In this document: positions 44,770 to 56,739 of the stretch, one piece after another
How positions within the stretch are numbered: the first letter of the stretch is position 1
How the letters are laid out: every line of letters begins with the position of its first letter
Assembly (NCBI GenBank): GCA_037127255.1
Contig: JBANSL010000012.1
Span: 32,417,115-32,481,114 of the forward strand
From: Persicaria tinctoria
Taxonomy: Eukaryota > Streptophyta > Magnoliopsida > Caryophyllales > Polygonaceae
DNA length: 64,000 nt
Reading direction: 5' to 3'
The notes under the pieces: generated by a model
Told to the model about the DNA's origin: nothing
The model's input: only the letters and a program-made list of their open reading frames with translations
Databases searched by the model: none
Made by a program: the position numbers and the translations under genes

Positions 44770-47472
44770 TGATATGTCGTTGATCCCTATCAAAAATACA
44801 ATATTTATAATCCTAACTAGCAAACTAGTATAGTGAGCAAGTAAGGAGTCGAACCCACATAGAGATCTAGATGCAAACATATTCTAAAGTTGATTTAAAG
44901 CAAGTAAATAAGAATAAGATTGATATGAATAGAGTAAGACAAATAAAATAAAAGGAAGTAATGATTGTGAAGCTGTTATCAATGGGATGAAGGCGCTTCA
45001 CCTGCAATTCTCAACATTTGTTGGGGTTCATGATTCTTGGTCCGATTTCATTGTTATTATAATCTAATGCAATGCAATTGATAATAAAGTTATTCTGACT
45101 TTCGTTTAAACAGATTTACATCCCTCATAGCATGACAATCCCTTACACCCTACGCAATATTCTTTTGAAGGATATATATCAACATAGAATAGCACAAATT
45201 CCCTAAGTACTTGGCAATTTGGCAGTAGCAACCATCCTAAGCACTTAGATTGTCAAAGGCTTCAACCCCTTTAACCCTCATCTCAAAGGAACTGATATTT
45301 AACCAAGTGTCATTATCCTAAATAGCCAATTGATGCTTTCACGTGATCAATTACCTATTGCTTGCTACCATGGATTAACTATTCTTACAAAATCATTAAT
45401 CACTAGCATGAATGCAAATCCTATATAGGTGATCAGTCAAGAGAAAATATATGCAAACAAGAATTATGAGCACAAAGGTAATGAAATAACTAATGAATAA
45501 CAATAGAAATCAAAACATCACAATTAAACCAACTATGTCTTTGAATCACAACCGAAACAATGAGTTTAGCACCGCATACTTTAACGAACAATTAATTGAA
45601 AGTCTTTGTAGATTTGTGAGTTGAAAGATGTAAGATGTTCTCTAAGCTATAAAAAAGGCGGCCTAAATAACATAAGAGTCGACCCCTCTAAACCCTATAA
45701 GCAAAATAATGATAAACTAATAGGATAAATTCGAATGGAATCGTCGATTTGCTGAATTTGTGAAACCGGTGGGCGACGCTACTCTGGCTTCCCGATTTCT
45801 TCTTCTTCGATCATTTTCTCCTTAGCTCCCTTGGTGATCTTTCCTTGCCTTTCTTAAGCACAAAACAGACTCTTCTAGCCATCCTTAGCCCCTCATCAAG
45901 CTCGGATCATAAAACTACAGAATAAACACAAAATAGCATAGATTTCGAACTCGAATTTCCAAATAGATAATAATGAAAACTAACTATAAAACATGTAAGA
46001 AACATATCCTAAATGCAGTTAAACCTATTTATAACGCTGATAAGCCATATTTTGATAGGCATGATAGAGTAGTTTTAGTTGCATTTCATAGGTGTTTGGT
46101 TATGTTTTAGAGTTAATTGCATATTATGCTCTTTTAGTGGTAAAGATCGAAAACTACGCTATTTTATTGTATTTATGCAGATTCGTAGTCCCGACATGGT
46201 GAGGAGCTTGGGAAGAGACCAAAGAGTATGTCAAAAGAGTATGGAACAAGCTAAAGAAGGATTAGAAAGCGATTTGGGAAGCAAAGGAGCACAAGAACAA
46301 GAGCGGAAACGAAGCACATGGAGATATTGTCTCTTTAAGGTTATGAGAAGTTGTAATTAGCTTCTGAGTTTTTCATGAGAGTTGTAGTCCTTGAAAAAAG
46401 ATTTCTAACGCATATTCATATTCGTCAATCGAACGAACAATGACTCTAGAAAGTGCGTTACAAGTTCAGTCTGCCGAAGCTGTCAACATTGCATAAGCGG
46501 CGCCCGCTGTCCCTTCAGATCCGGATCTGCGCAAGCGGCCCAATTTCTATCTTTGTGGAAACTCTTTCTATCTATTATAGGGTTTTTGGCCGACGGTTTT
46601 GAGCCCTATATTAGACCTATTTTCATTATTCATTCATCATCTAATAATCTAACACTCTAACATTCATCAAATTTTCTCTATTCGATTCATTAGTTTAGGT
46701 TTTGTTTTCCATTCAAGAGAGGGGATTTAGGTAAGCCATGCTTGGATAATTCTCCGTTGTTTTCATCTACACTTTTGAGACTTGGTTGGTTGTTTGTGAG
46801 TTTCTAATGAAGTAGTATTTCTCTCTTTAATATCTTTCGATTTCCCTTGCGATTATTGTCGATATTATTATGATTGATCACCATGATAGTATCTTGATAG
46901 ATATTTGTTCTTTCGTCATTGAATGAATTCCGTAGTAGCATGCTTAGGATTGTGAGAACCTTCGTTTGATCATGACTAAGTAGAGATTTTGACATATGTC
47001 TTAAACATCGGTTACCTTGCATACTTGGTGTTATTCATATGCCTAGATTCTTACGAACTTGTGCTATCTTTATGTTAAATCTTTGTCCGTGCTTAGGTTA
47101 CATAATGGTGTAAGGGTTTAATTGTGCACTTTATGCTTTAATCTATTCAAACTATGATGGGAGGAATTCGTAGAGAACACTTTAATTGGATTCGACGATC
47201 AATAAATCAAACCAATGCCGAGAATTTGTGGATCGGATGGAAACATCTCTTTTATCTATCCTTTGCATTCGTTTAGATTAGTCTTTTATTTACTTTTTCC
47301 CTATATTTTGTTTTCAATCAGCAAATTGCACAATTCTTGGAAATACTTGTTTCTCCGTGGGATCGACCCCTTACTTGTATCCTATACTAGTTTGTTTGTT
47401 TGAGAATTATTTTGATAAGGGAAATCAATGACTTTCCCTTCGTCAAACGTCTATCTAAAATATGCATTATCA
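44770..47472 (-). repeat. 3' LTR of the minus-strand Athila-type element, split
   Basis: The LTR is in two parts, 47472-47451 and 46037-44770. Joined on minus it reads TGATAATGCATATTTTAGAT then AGACGTTATAAATAGG, matching the starts of the LTRs at 49842 and 61604. About 1.29 kb without the insert. The left end near TGATATGTCGTTGATCC is set by comparison with the solo LTR at 51140. Confidence 0.78.
46038..47445 (+). repeat. solo Athila-type LTR, plus, TSD AACG(C/T)
   Basis: Begins TGATAAGCCATATTTTGATA and ends ACTTTCCCTTCGTCA. The flanks are AACGC (46033-46037) and AACGT (47446-47450). It inserted into an older LTR in the opposite orientation. It has the AAAGTGCGTTACAAGTTCAG block (about 46451) followed by GCGGCGCCCGCTGTC (46497) and GCGGCCC. 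CGTGGGATCGACCCCTTACT lies near the end. Confidence 0.85.
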
Positions 47473-49400
47473 AACTCCCTCACACTTAAGCTCTTTCCTT
47501 GTCCTTAAACAAATGAAGAATAAACATAAATGCATCTCACGGAAGATTCCTTCATAACTCAACCCTATCAAAAGCAACATCAAAGCAAGTGCAAACATGA
47601 ATAAGGCGAACAAACATCCTAACATGTATATGAACGATTAAGTAGTCTGCATGCCTATCCATCCAACCTCACAGGGAAGAATATGTGTTTCTCTCGCTCT
47701 CATGTGTTTAGGCTTTAAGCTTAACTCTCAACTCAATTCTATATGAAAACATCAATCTTAAGCATTGACCCTTATATAGCAAAATCTCCACTGGATACAT
47801 AACAAGCAACATCAAGAGGACTTTCGCTCAATGAAAATCTTCAAAGAAGACTCTATTCGGCGGGGTTGTAATGGGCCTTAGTAGAAACATAGAAGGACAA
47901 TGAATTATTTTGGTCATGTTGTGCTTTCAATTCCTGGAACTAAGATTTCTAAAACTTCCAACAAAACACAAGAACAACTCAAATTAAAATAACTCAAGCT
48001 CTCATAAGAACATAATCTCTCAAAAATAACTCTAACCATAAACTCTCAAAATATAATAACTATCAAAACAAAAATCTCAACATAAACTCTTGAAATAAAC
48101 AGTTAACCAAATACTTAATCCAACTCTCATATGCAAAAATGAATAAACAAGGCACTTTATTTCTTTTCCCTTTCCTTTTTCTTTTTTCTTTCTTTTCCGC
48201 TTCTTTCTTTTTCGATTTTTTTTCTCTTTTTTTTAATTCTTTTTTTTACGATTTCCCTTTTTTTTTTTCTAGAGCCAAATAAATGAAATATAATATGAGG
48301 GAAATAAAGCACATAACACTACATCTCTCTCAAAACCTCTCAATATTAAGCACAAACCATAGATTTTCTTTCTCAACTCAAAATGATCATCCATATAACC
48401 AGCTCTAAATCCTAATTCCCAAATGGGTCCAGGCTAAGCATAGGCTAGGAATGAATCAAATTTGTGGAGCTTCAAAAGAAAAGGCTAAAAGAAAAAATTG
48501 GCTTCAAGCAAAGACATGATGTAAGGTAGATATGGATAACTATAGGCTAAAAGGTGCATCTATCATATCCAACTCATAAGCAATGATCATGTATATAAAT
48601 CTGTCTCTATAATAATAATAATCATGTCATACTCTGATTGAGATAAATGCATAAGAGGAGTAAATCACACAACAAAGCAAAAGGGAGTATAGATGTAATC
48701 CCCATAAGGCCAAAATATCTCACTAGGGCAACAATTTTGTTGGATGTCAATCATGCCTAGAAACTTAGAACATACATGCTCAATTATATTTGCCAAATCA
48801 TGCTTCACAAAAAAAATCAAATAGATACGATAGGGCTAATTCATCCAAAATTCCATGAGATTTATATGATCATGCTAAAAATAGAATAGAGGACAAAATA
48901 AGCTCGATGAGTATTTGAATAATAACATATATATATACAAATGCATGATATTGTTGGATTTCTGACATTTTTCTTCTTTTTTTTCTTTTGAATTTAAACA
49001 ACATAAATCATAAACATGATGCATGATAAACATCCTGAATTTTTTTTAAAATAAACTAAACATGAAAAAATAAACATGAACTAAACTAAACTCAAAATCT
49101 CATCTCCCACACTTAAATGTTGCATTGTCCTCAATGCACAAAACATAAAGAACAATGAATAAATCTCATGTGAAGGAAGGGATAAACTAACCAATCATTG
49201 GGCGGGCGGAGGGTGGAATCCAGACTGTGATGAAAATGACTGATGAGACTAGTGAGTATGCCCTGAAGCTCATCAATCTTCTCAGTGAGAGCACTCTGAA
49301 ACTGGGCCAGCTCCTGGAATCAAGTCACATACTGCTTCTCCAAATCTGTCATCCATCGCTCCAAATCCTGAATGCGTGCAATCTCAGTCCTGGCAGCAGC

Positions 49401-49810
49401 TGTAACAGCCCGAATATAAATATCCGGGTTACGTTTCGAAGGTTAGATATCTTTTTTCGGATCTTGCAATTCAGGGACGAGTCGAGGTTTTAAACCTCAA
49501 AGGATCAATGTTTAAAGCGGGGATTTCGAACCCCAAACAATCAAAGTGTTGTTGGGTACCCTTTACCCGTCCTAACGACTAAGTCGTGGAAATTCATTTT
49601 TGGAAGGAAATACGAGGGCCCAAATTAAAGTACAACTTGCCACGGCGAGGCCGGGTCAAAACCAAAACCATGAAACATATTATAAAAAATCCTTAAGCCA
49701 AATTAGCGGAGTTAGACCTTTTCTTTGCAATCGCTCAGGAGGTTTCCCATGCTATAGAACCATAGAGCACACATATCTGTAAAACAGACCTAAAAATAAT
49801 ACACGGGGCA
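49401..49810. repeat. LTR-like segment of another family
   Basis: Starts TGTAACAGCCCGAATATAAA and ends TACACGGGGCA, so it has TG/CA ends and a GC-richer composition than its surroundings. The adjacent pentamers (GCAGC left, AGGTA right) do not match, so it is either a truncated LTR at a rearranged junction or a chance resemblance. It separates the minus-strand Athila-type element from the long plus-strand one. Confidence 0.4.
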
Positions 49811-49841
49811 AGGTATTATTGCATTTAATAATGCATATTTT

Positions 49842-51000
49842 AGATAATGCATATTTTAGATAGACATTATAGGTAGGTATTATTGCATTTAGGTGAGCAT
49901 ATGGCATGATTATTGAGTAATTGACATTATTAGTGTTTTATCTTTCAAGTGTGGAATCTATGTACTTTTCGTGCTTATTCGCATAATTGTATTCCGGCAC
50001 TTGTGAGGATGCATTTATGCCTTTGCTGAGGATGAGAATGAGGATCTAGGAACTGGAGAAAAGTATTACATAGGCAAGAAGACACGTGAGGAGGAGCTAA
50101 GCAGATAAATAGAAAAAGAACGAGGCTACTGACAGAGGCGGCGCCCGCTGGTCAGTATTGATACAGATCTTCCGAATTCTATCTTCGGAACAACTTCTAA
50201 TGTTTTTAGGTTAATTATTTCAGCCGATTTTGGCATGACACACAAACCTATTTTTTAGAAAACAATGGAGAGAATGAGAGGAAGAACTCATATGAGGAAC
50301 TAAACCTCTTTTGTTTCGTCTGCGATTCGGAGACATGGTTAGATGATTTGTAAGACTTGATTTTTATATGTTCTATGATTGATTGATTGAATATCTTTGT
50401 TTTTCAATTGATTGATTGCATATATTCTCTCTTGATTAGCTACCTTGACAGAATTTGCTCTCTTGCTAAGGTTTGATTACTTCTTGCAATTTGATTGAAT
50501 CTAAGTAGCAAACACAATCAATATATCCCATGAAAGCATCGATTGGGTGTATGTGGGATATTGACAATTGTGCTTTATCAATTGTATCAATTAGGGTTAG
50601 GGAGTTACACCTCTATCTTTAATTGTATAATGTTATTGGTATTGTTTAATTGCCAAAGCCTTGGAGTGATCCAAGGTCGGATGAATCAAATAAGGATAAA
50701 TAGAATAGAATCGAGGATCAATGACCTAACCATTGTTGACGAATTGCAGGGGAAACTATCTCATCACTATTAATTATCCCAATTCACCATTGCCACTTTC
50801 ACCTTATTCAATTGCCTTCTTATTCAATTATACTTCGATATCTCATTCCCTTTTTTTTTTAGCAATTTGAGTAGATAGGAAAGGTATTCTCCCTATAGAT
50901 TGACATCTAGACTTACCACTTCTACGGAATAAGAGGTTCAGGTTATTATTATTACTTTTGGGGTGAGGTAAAGCATACGACACTCTATGTCGACACACCA
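49842..51000 (+). repeat. 5' LTR of the long Athila-type element
   Basis: About 1159 bp against 1156 bp for the 3' LTR and clearly similar throughout, for example GGCATGATTATTGAGTAATT near the start and AAAGCATACGACACTCTAT near the end. It contains GGCGGCGCCCGCTGGTCAG at 50138. Confidence 0.88.
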
Positions 51001-51003
51001 AAA

Positions 51004-51023
51004 TTTGGTGTCGTTGTCGGGGA
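51004..51023 (+). other. primer-binding site, mutated tRNA-Asp type
   Basis: TTTGGTGTCGTTGTCGGGGA. Compared with the site at 18913, two C-to-T type changes have occurred (GGTGTCG and TTGTCGG), as expected from CpG or CHG methylation decay. Confidence 0.85.
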
Positions 51024-51139
51024 GAATTAGTTTATTTTCTTTGTTTACTTTTATTGCCATATATCTACAGTGTGATTCACTTTGGTGAATCGCTCTTTGG
51101 TTACTAATAAATCTTTGTTGGAGTTCTTAATAGGCTAGG

Positions 51140-52905
51140 TGACGGAGGAAAAGTCGTTGATTCACCTCGCCAAAAATAAATCCCAAACAAACAAACTAGT
51201 ATAGTATGCAAGTAAGGGGTCAAACCCTAGAGAATCAAGTATTTCTAAATATTGTGTATTTATCAATATAAAAGAAACGATTTTTATGAATGAAAATAAA
51301 AGAAAATAATATTGACAAAAGAAAATAAAGGGTAGAAGAAAAGCATTTCCACCTACAAGTTCTCGACTTTGGTTGGTTTTATTGATCATCGAATCCTTTT
51401 CAAGTTATTATCTTTTCCTACGAATTACTCCCGTCTTGGTTTAAGTAGATTAAAAGTCCTACGAGTCCAATTAATCTCTTACACCTCAATGCAACCTTAA
51501 CACGGTCAAGAGTTAACAAAGAGATAGCAAATAGTCCCAAGAACTTGAGCATATAAATAACGCCAATTAAACACGGTAAATCAATGTTTAAGATATATGT
51601 CAACTCCCTACATAATCATGCTTCAAACACGGAATCCACAATCTTATGTGTGCTACTACGGAAATAACACAAATACGAAAGTATTAAATCCTAGCATGAA
51701 ATCAATATTATCAAGGTCGCGAATCAAGATAACACCAATAACATAATCAATATCACACAAAGAAGTTGAAAGAATTAAAGAGGAAAAATAACTTGAATTA
51801 AAAACTCACAAACCATCAACCAAGTCTCGAAAGTGTAAGCAGAAACTAGAAAATTAGCCAAACATGGCTTACCTAAGCTTTCTTCTCTTTAATGGTGATT
51901 TCTCTACTTGAATCCATTCATAATTAATCCTAAAACATCCTATTTATAAGCCTAAAGTCTTGCATAAATAAGGTAAAAGATATATAAATAAGATAGAAAC
52001 TTCCTAAACAAACTAGATAGAAGATAGACTTTTCATATACAATCCGGAGTCATTTTCGCTGGCAGCGAATAGAATTCCGCTAGCAGCGAATGGCCTTAAT
52101 TAAGCTACTGTTGAATTTTAGCTACCACACTCGCTACCATACTTGCTAGCAGCGAATGTCCATGCATTAGAATATTTTCATCCTCCACGATCCTCTTGTT
52201 TCTGCTGCCGCGAGTCCCCAAATCCGCTGCAACGAGATCTCCCATCCGCAGGTGCGAGTCCGGTATTCCGCTGAAGCAACTCCATTCACTGGCAGCGAGT
52301 TTCCCTTCGCTGACAGCGAGTTGTGCTGCTTCTGGACATGTTGCCGCTGACTCCACTCGCTGGCAGCGAGATTCCATTAGCTGGCAGCGAGTCATGCTCA
52401 GGCCGGCCACCTTCTTGCACATGTTGTTGCTGACTTGATTCGCTGCAGCGGAAAGCCATTCGCTGGAAGCGAAAATCCAACAGAACACCACCACGTAGAT
52501 CTTCAAAAGAGCTTTCCAACGCATGCTCATATGTGTTGATCAGACATCCGAGGCCTCCGGAAAGTGCGTTACAAGTTCAGCTCGCTGGGCGGATAGCTTT
52601 CGCGACTCGCCCTCGTTTTCGCTCTTAGACCTCAATTTCGTTCTCCGTTGCTCCTTAGGTTGTTCCATTATCTTCAGAACTTCTTCCTTAAGCTCTCCCA
52701 AGTCTCTCCTTAGCCTTCCTTAGCTCCGTTCCTCATGTTCTTCGCCTTTGATCTACGAATCTACATAAAACCATCGAAATAGCATAGATTCCGAACTTTC
52801 CCCCAAAACGATCTAGCGCTAATCTAATTAACACTAAAACATGAATATATGACAATGAAATGCACCTAAACTAATCTATAATGCCTATTGGAATACGCCT
52901 TATCA
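51140..52905 (-). repeat. solo Athila-type LTR, minus, TSD CTAGG
   Basis: Lies between CTAGG at 51135-51139 and 52906-52910, with TGACGGAGGAAAAG at the left and CGCCTTATCA at the right. On minus it begins TGATAAGGCGTATTCC. 1766 bp. It inserted into the leader or gag start of the long Athila-type element. It has about ten CGCTGGCAGCGA-like palindromes (52055-52480). Confidence 0.92.
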
Positions 52906-52910
52906 CTAGG

Positions 52911-53560
52911 CAAGGATGTTTGAATTAGTCAATCACTCTCTCAATAGGACATTGCGAGACTTAAGGGAACCTGATCTGAATTCGCAAAACCTTGCGATCT
53001 TATTACCTGAACTCTCTGAAGGCTCTAAACTAGGATATAAATCTGATTAGTTGTTGGTTCTTCTAGTTTTCCATGGGACGATTGCAGATGTGCCTAATAA
53101 GCATCTTACAGAATTTGTTAGTGTTTATGACAAAGGATTTACTGATGATCAACTTATGTTGAGATTTGTTTCGGTTCACCCTGAAAGACACACAATTGAT
53201 TGGCTACACTGTCTGCGTACAGGAAGCATCACCACTTTTGGTTGGGATTGAAGAAAACTTTTCTACAGAAATACTTTCCTGCCACACATTTGAGTAAACT
53301 GAAAAAACAATTGACAAGCATAGAGCAACTCCTTGGGGAGAGCCTCTATGGCTACAATGAGAGATTCAGCAGACTCAAAGCAAGTTGCCCGCAACATGTT
53401 ATACCTAAAGAGGATTTGATTCTCTATCTTTATGAGGGGTTACTTGATCATGAACGCATTGTCATCAACACGACCAGTGGATGAGATATTTTGGATAAGA
53501 CACCGGAGGAAGCTATGCAAATCTTTGATGGGTTAGAAAACTCAACTTAGTAGTACAAGA
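52911..53560 (+). pseudogene. Athila-type gag
   Basis: In joined frames: a start region NHSLNRTLRDLREPDL, then KHLTEFVSVYDKGFTDDQ near 53097, the capsid-like KLKKQLTSIEQLLGESLYGY near 53300 and LYEGLLDHERIVINTTSG near 53430. These are the usual landmarks of the gypsy retrotransposon gag family in Athila. Frameshifts near 53050 and 53240 and a stop near 53484 inactivate it. A further open stretch (53755-54027) is charged and coiled-coil-like, and ends close to GC-rich motif copies. No zinc knuckle was seen. Confidence 0.85.
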
Positions 53561-54345
53561 AATTCCAAGGGGTAGGATATTCTCATGGATCGAATGAGTC
53601 TATGAAGGGCTGCAAGGAGAAAGTAGCACAACTAACGGAGATTGTAATGAAAATGGTCACTTAAATGGCTACATCGAACGCTCAAGCTAGAGATAAAAGA
53701 TAAGGAATAAAAGAATCAAATCGTGTAAGCTCTCAAACCCCCAAGGAGGACACCTTGAGAGATTTGATGATGATGGTGAAGAATCAAGGAGAGCTAATGC
53801 AAAAAATGGCTCAAGAATTACAAGAACTCAAATCGAGGGATTCGAGGAAAAAATCGTTAGAAAAATCCTCCGAGGAAGGTTCTATAGCCATGGTTCTTGG
53901 AGGAGGCAAAGAGGGAAAAATCCCTAGTGAAACCATTGAAGAAGAGCATAGGAAAGATACACCAGGGGAGGAACAAGAGCAATTGATTTCGGATTTCGGA
54001 TCACCCTTAACCGGCACCCGCCGCTAGGACCGGCGCCCGCCGCTGTCACCAGATTCTGAACCGTGTGTTGATTCTAAGCAAATTAGGAGGAGATCATCTG
54101 AAGAATGGATTCCTAATAGTTACACATCTGAACCACCATTCCCCAATGAATGGAAAGGATATAAGAAATGGGAGAATGAAAAAGAACTATTCGATACTTT
54201 CGCTAATTGTTAGGTAAACATCCCTCTCCTAACTCTAGTTAAATCTATTCCTCGTTACACTAATTTTTTTAAGGAAGTATGCACATTCAAACGAAAACAA
54301 TAGGAAGAAGGAAAAGAAAGTACGGAACAACGAGAAAAACTATCA

Positions 54346-55248
54346 TTGGTATTTCAAAAGCGATTGCCTAAAAAATGTGGAGGTCCAGGTATGTTTACTG
54401 TACCTTGTACAATTGGTGAAGTTAATTTTAAAACCGCTATGCTTGATCTTGGTGCATCTATAAATTTCATATCATACAAATTATATAATGATTTAGGCTT
54501 GGGACCCCTAAAGGAAACCAGGGTTGTTATACAGCTTACAGATCGCTCTCAATTTCATTCTAAGGGGATAGTTGAGGATATGTTGATCATGGTAGATGAG
54601 TTGATTTTTCCTACTAATTTTTATGTTATTGATATGGGATATGGTATACCTGAAACACCTATCATACTAGGTAGACCTTTCTTGCGAACTGCAAAAGTAA
54701 AAATTGATTGCTATGCTGGGTCCTTATCTATGGAATTTGATGGAAAAAAGGTTGAATGTTTAATTCCTGACAAGAAATCTGCTGAATATTCTTTGAATTT
54801 AGTTGATGCAGTAGAGGTTTTCACTAAGGATATTATGCATATTGATCATTTTGACAAGTTACAAGTTGTTTTAGAAGCCCCTTTGGGTGAATTATCTCTT
54901 GATTATGCTTTACCTAACAACCTGCATGAATTATCTGTGGCTATGGATACCAATTCAGGGAATTGGTCCCCTTTCTATAAACCTGAACCGTTAAATCTTT
55001 CTTGTGAGAAACTTCTTCCATCTGTAATTCAGGCACGTGAAGCTGAATTAAAACCCCTCCCCGATCATTTAAAGTATGCATTTTTGGGAGAGGGTAATAC
55101 ACTTCCTGTGATCATATCTAATAAAGTTAATCATGAACATGAACAAAGCCTAGTGGATGTCCTTAGGAACATCACACTGCGCTGGGATGGACCATTACTT
55201 ACATCAAAGGAATCAGTCCTACACTTTGTATGCATTGCATACTCATGA
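54346..55248 (+). pseudogene. Athila-type protease and linker (open, 300 codons)
   Basis: Aspartic protease of the retropepsin type; the active-site motif is AMLDLGASINFIS (about 54440), with the usual Athila Leu in place of Thr. The flap region and closing PIILGRPFLRTAKVKIDC lie near 54660-54715. Homology continues through an Athila linker (EAPLGELSLDYALPNN near 54880 and LKPLPDHLKYAFLGEGNTLP near 55050) up to the start of RT. This block has no stop, unlike its neighbours, but it cannot be expressed as a full polyprotein. Confidence 0.88.
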
Positions 55249-56464
55249 AGAATGATGCGAAGCCGATAAGACAACCTCAGCGACGATTGAATCCTCCGAT
55301 GATGGAAGTCGTCAAAAAGAAAGTCCTAAAGCTCCTTCAAGTATGTATGATCTATCCTATTTTTTATAGTCAATGGGTTAGTCCTACACAAGTAGTCCCT
55401 AAAAAGGAAGGTATCACAGCCTCTAAAAACCAGGAAGGAGAAATGGTACCTATGAGGGTACAAACATGTTGGAGAGTTTGCATTGATTATGGCAAAATCA
55501 ATGTCGTAACATGTAAGGACCACTTTCCCTTACCTTTTATTGATTAAATGCTTGAACGCCTAACCGACCGTTCTTTTATTGATTAAATGCTTGAATGCCT
55601 AACCGACCGTTCTTTTATTGCTTTTTAGATGGTTATTCAGAATACTTTGAAATTTCTGTTGCACCTGAAGACCAGGAAAAAAACTACTTTTACATGTCCT
55701 TTTGGTAATTTTGCTTATAGTAGGATGTCTTTTGGTAATGCACCTGGTACTTTTCAAAGATGCACGATGAATATATTTTCTGAATATGTTGAGCATTCCA
55801 TTGAATTCTTTATGGATGATTTTACTGTGCATGAGAATGATTTTTATTCTTGCTTACATCATTTGTCCTTAGTACTCAAAAGATGTGTCGAGACTAATTT
55901 GGTTCTACACTATGAGAAATGCAATTTTATGGTTGAACAAGGAATTGTCCTTGTCCACATTGTGTCCAGGAAGGGCCTTGAGGTAGATAAAGCAAAGATT
56001 GATCTCATTCAATCTTTACCTTACCCTACTAATGTGCGTGAAATCCGTTCGTTTATAGGACATGTAAGATTCTATCATAGATTTATCAAAGACTTTTCTA
56101 AATAGCCTCACCCCTATGTGAGCTCCTTAAAAATGATGTTTCCTTTATATTTGACGAGAGTTGTAAGAAAGCTTTTCATGAAGAGAGAAACCAATTGACT
56201 TCAGCATCTATTATACAAACCCTAATTTGGACCTTACCCTTTGAATGGATGTGCGATGCTAGTGATTATGCCATTGGAGTTGTTTTAGGACAAAAAGTAG
56301 ATAAAGCATCTCATGTGATATATCACGCCCTCTATGATGTTAAATACGGCCCAGCAAAACTAAAATACTATAGAGAAGGAACTGATGACAAAGAAGGATG
56401 CAAAGCCCATGTTAATTCGATGGATTCTACTCCTGGAAAAATTCAATTTGGAAATCAGAGATAA
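55230..56464 (+). pseudogene. Athila-type reverse transcriptase and RNase H start
   Basis: RT motifs: RRLNPPMMEVVKKKVLKLL near 55280, WVSPTQVVPKK near 55375, RVCIDYGKIN near 55480, SRMSFGNAPGTFQRCTM near 55720 and catalytic FFMDDFTV near 55805. The connection SLPYPTNVREIRSFIGHVRF follows near 56015. FMDD replaces the common YVDD, as usual in Athila. RNase H starts near 56230 with FEWMCDASDYAIGVVLGQK but breaks up by 56400. Stops at 55546 and 56103 and a near-duplication at 55530-55620 (ATTAAATGCTTGAA twice) show decay. Confidence 0.9.
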
Positions 56465-56739
56465 GAAGTGAGCAGAAAACCCGGTATTAGACCATCTAAG
56501 TATGATATACAGAACTGATGGTAGGGGAGAGCAACCACAGAGGTTAGGAAAATTCCCTGACGAATGATTGATGAGAATTTCGGCACATGCTGATACTGAG
56601 GGACCGACGCCCGTCGCCACAACCGGCACCCGCCACCCTGGAGAATTGCCGATTTGGAATGATGTTGATGAGGTTGATGAGGAGCTGCCGACTTGGCTTA
56701 TGAGTGTGCGTACTAAGTAGCCATGGTTCATAGATATTG

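Larger units (their letters stand above)
44770..49400 (-). mobile_element. minus-strand Athila-type element, 3' part only
   Basis: Reading leftward from 49400: the C-terminal end of a downstream ORF (49400-49140), an upstream polypurine-like tract (about 49117-49104), 1.6 kb of AT-rich non-coding sequence, the polypurine tract AAGTGTGAGGGAGT (about 47488-47473), then a 3' LTR (47472-44770) with a nested solo LTR. Gag, pol and the 5' LTR are missing on the right, where other LTR sequence begins. The ORF end reads IQDLERWMTDLEKQY and EKIDELQGILTSL, a coiled-coil-like tail seen at the end of Athila downstream ORFs. Confidence 0.78.

Noticed and set aside
47340..47400. tRNA-like GGGATCGACCCCTTACT and similar blocks in several LTRs
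   Set aside because: They recall a tRNA T-arm but recur at the same place in every Athila-type LTR, with no acceptor stem or anticodon arm around them.
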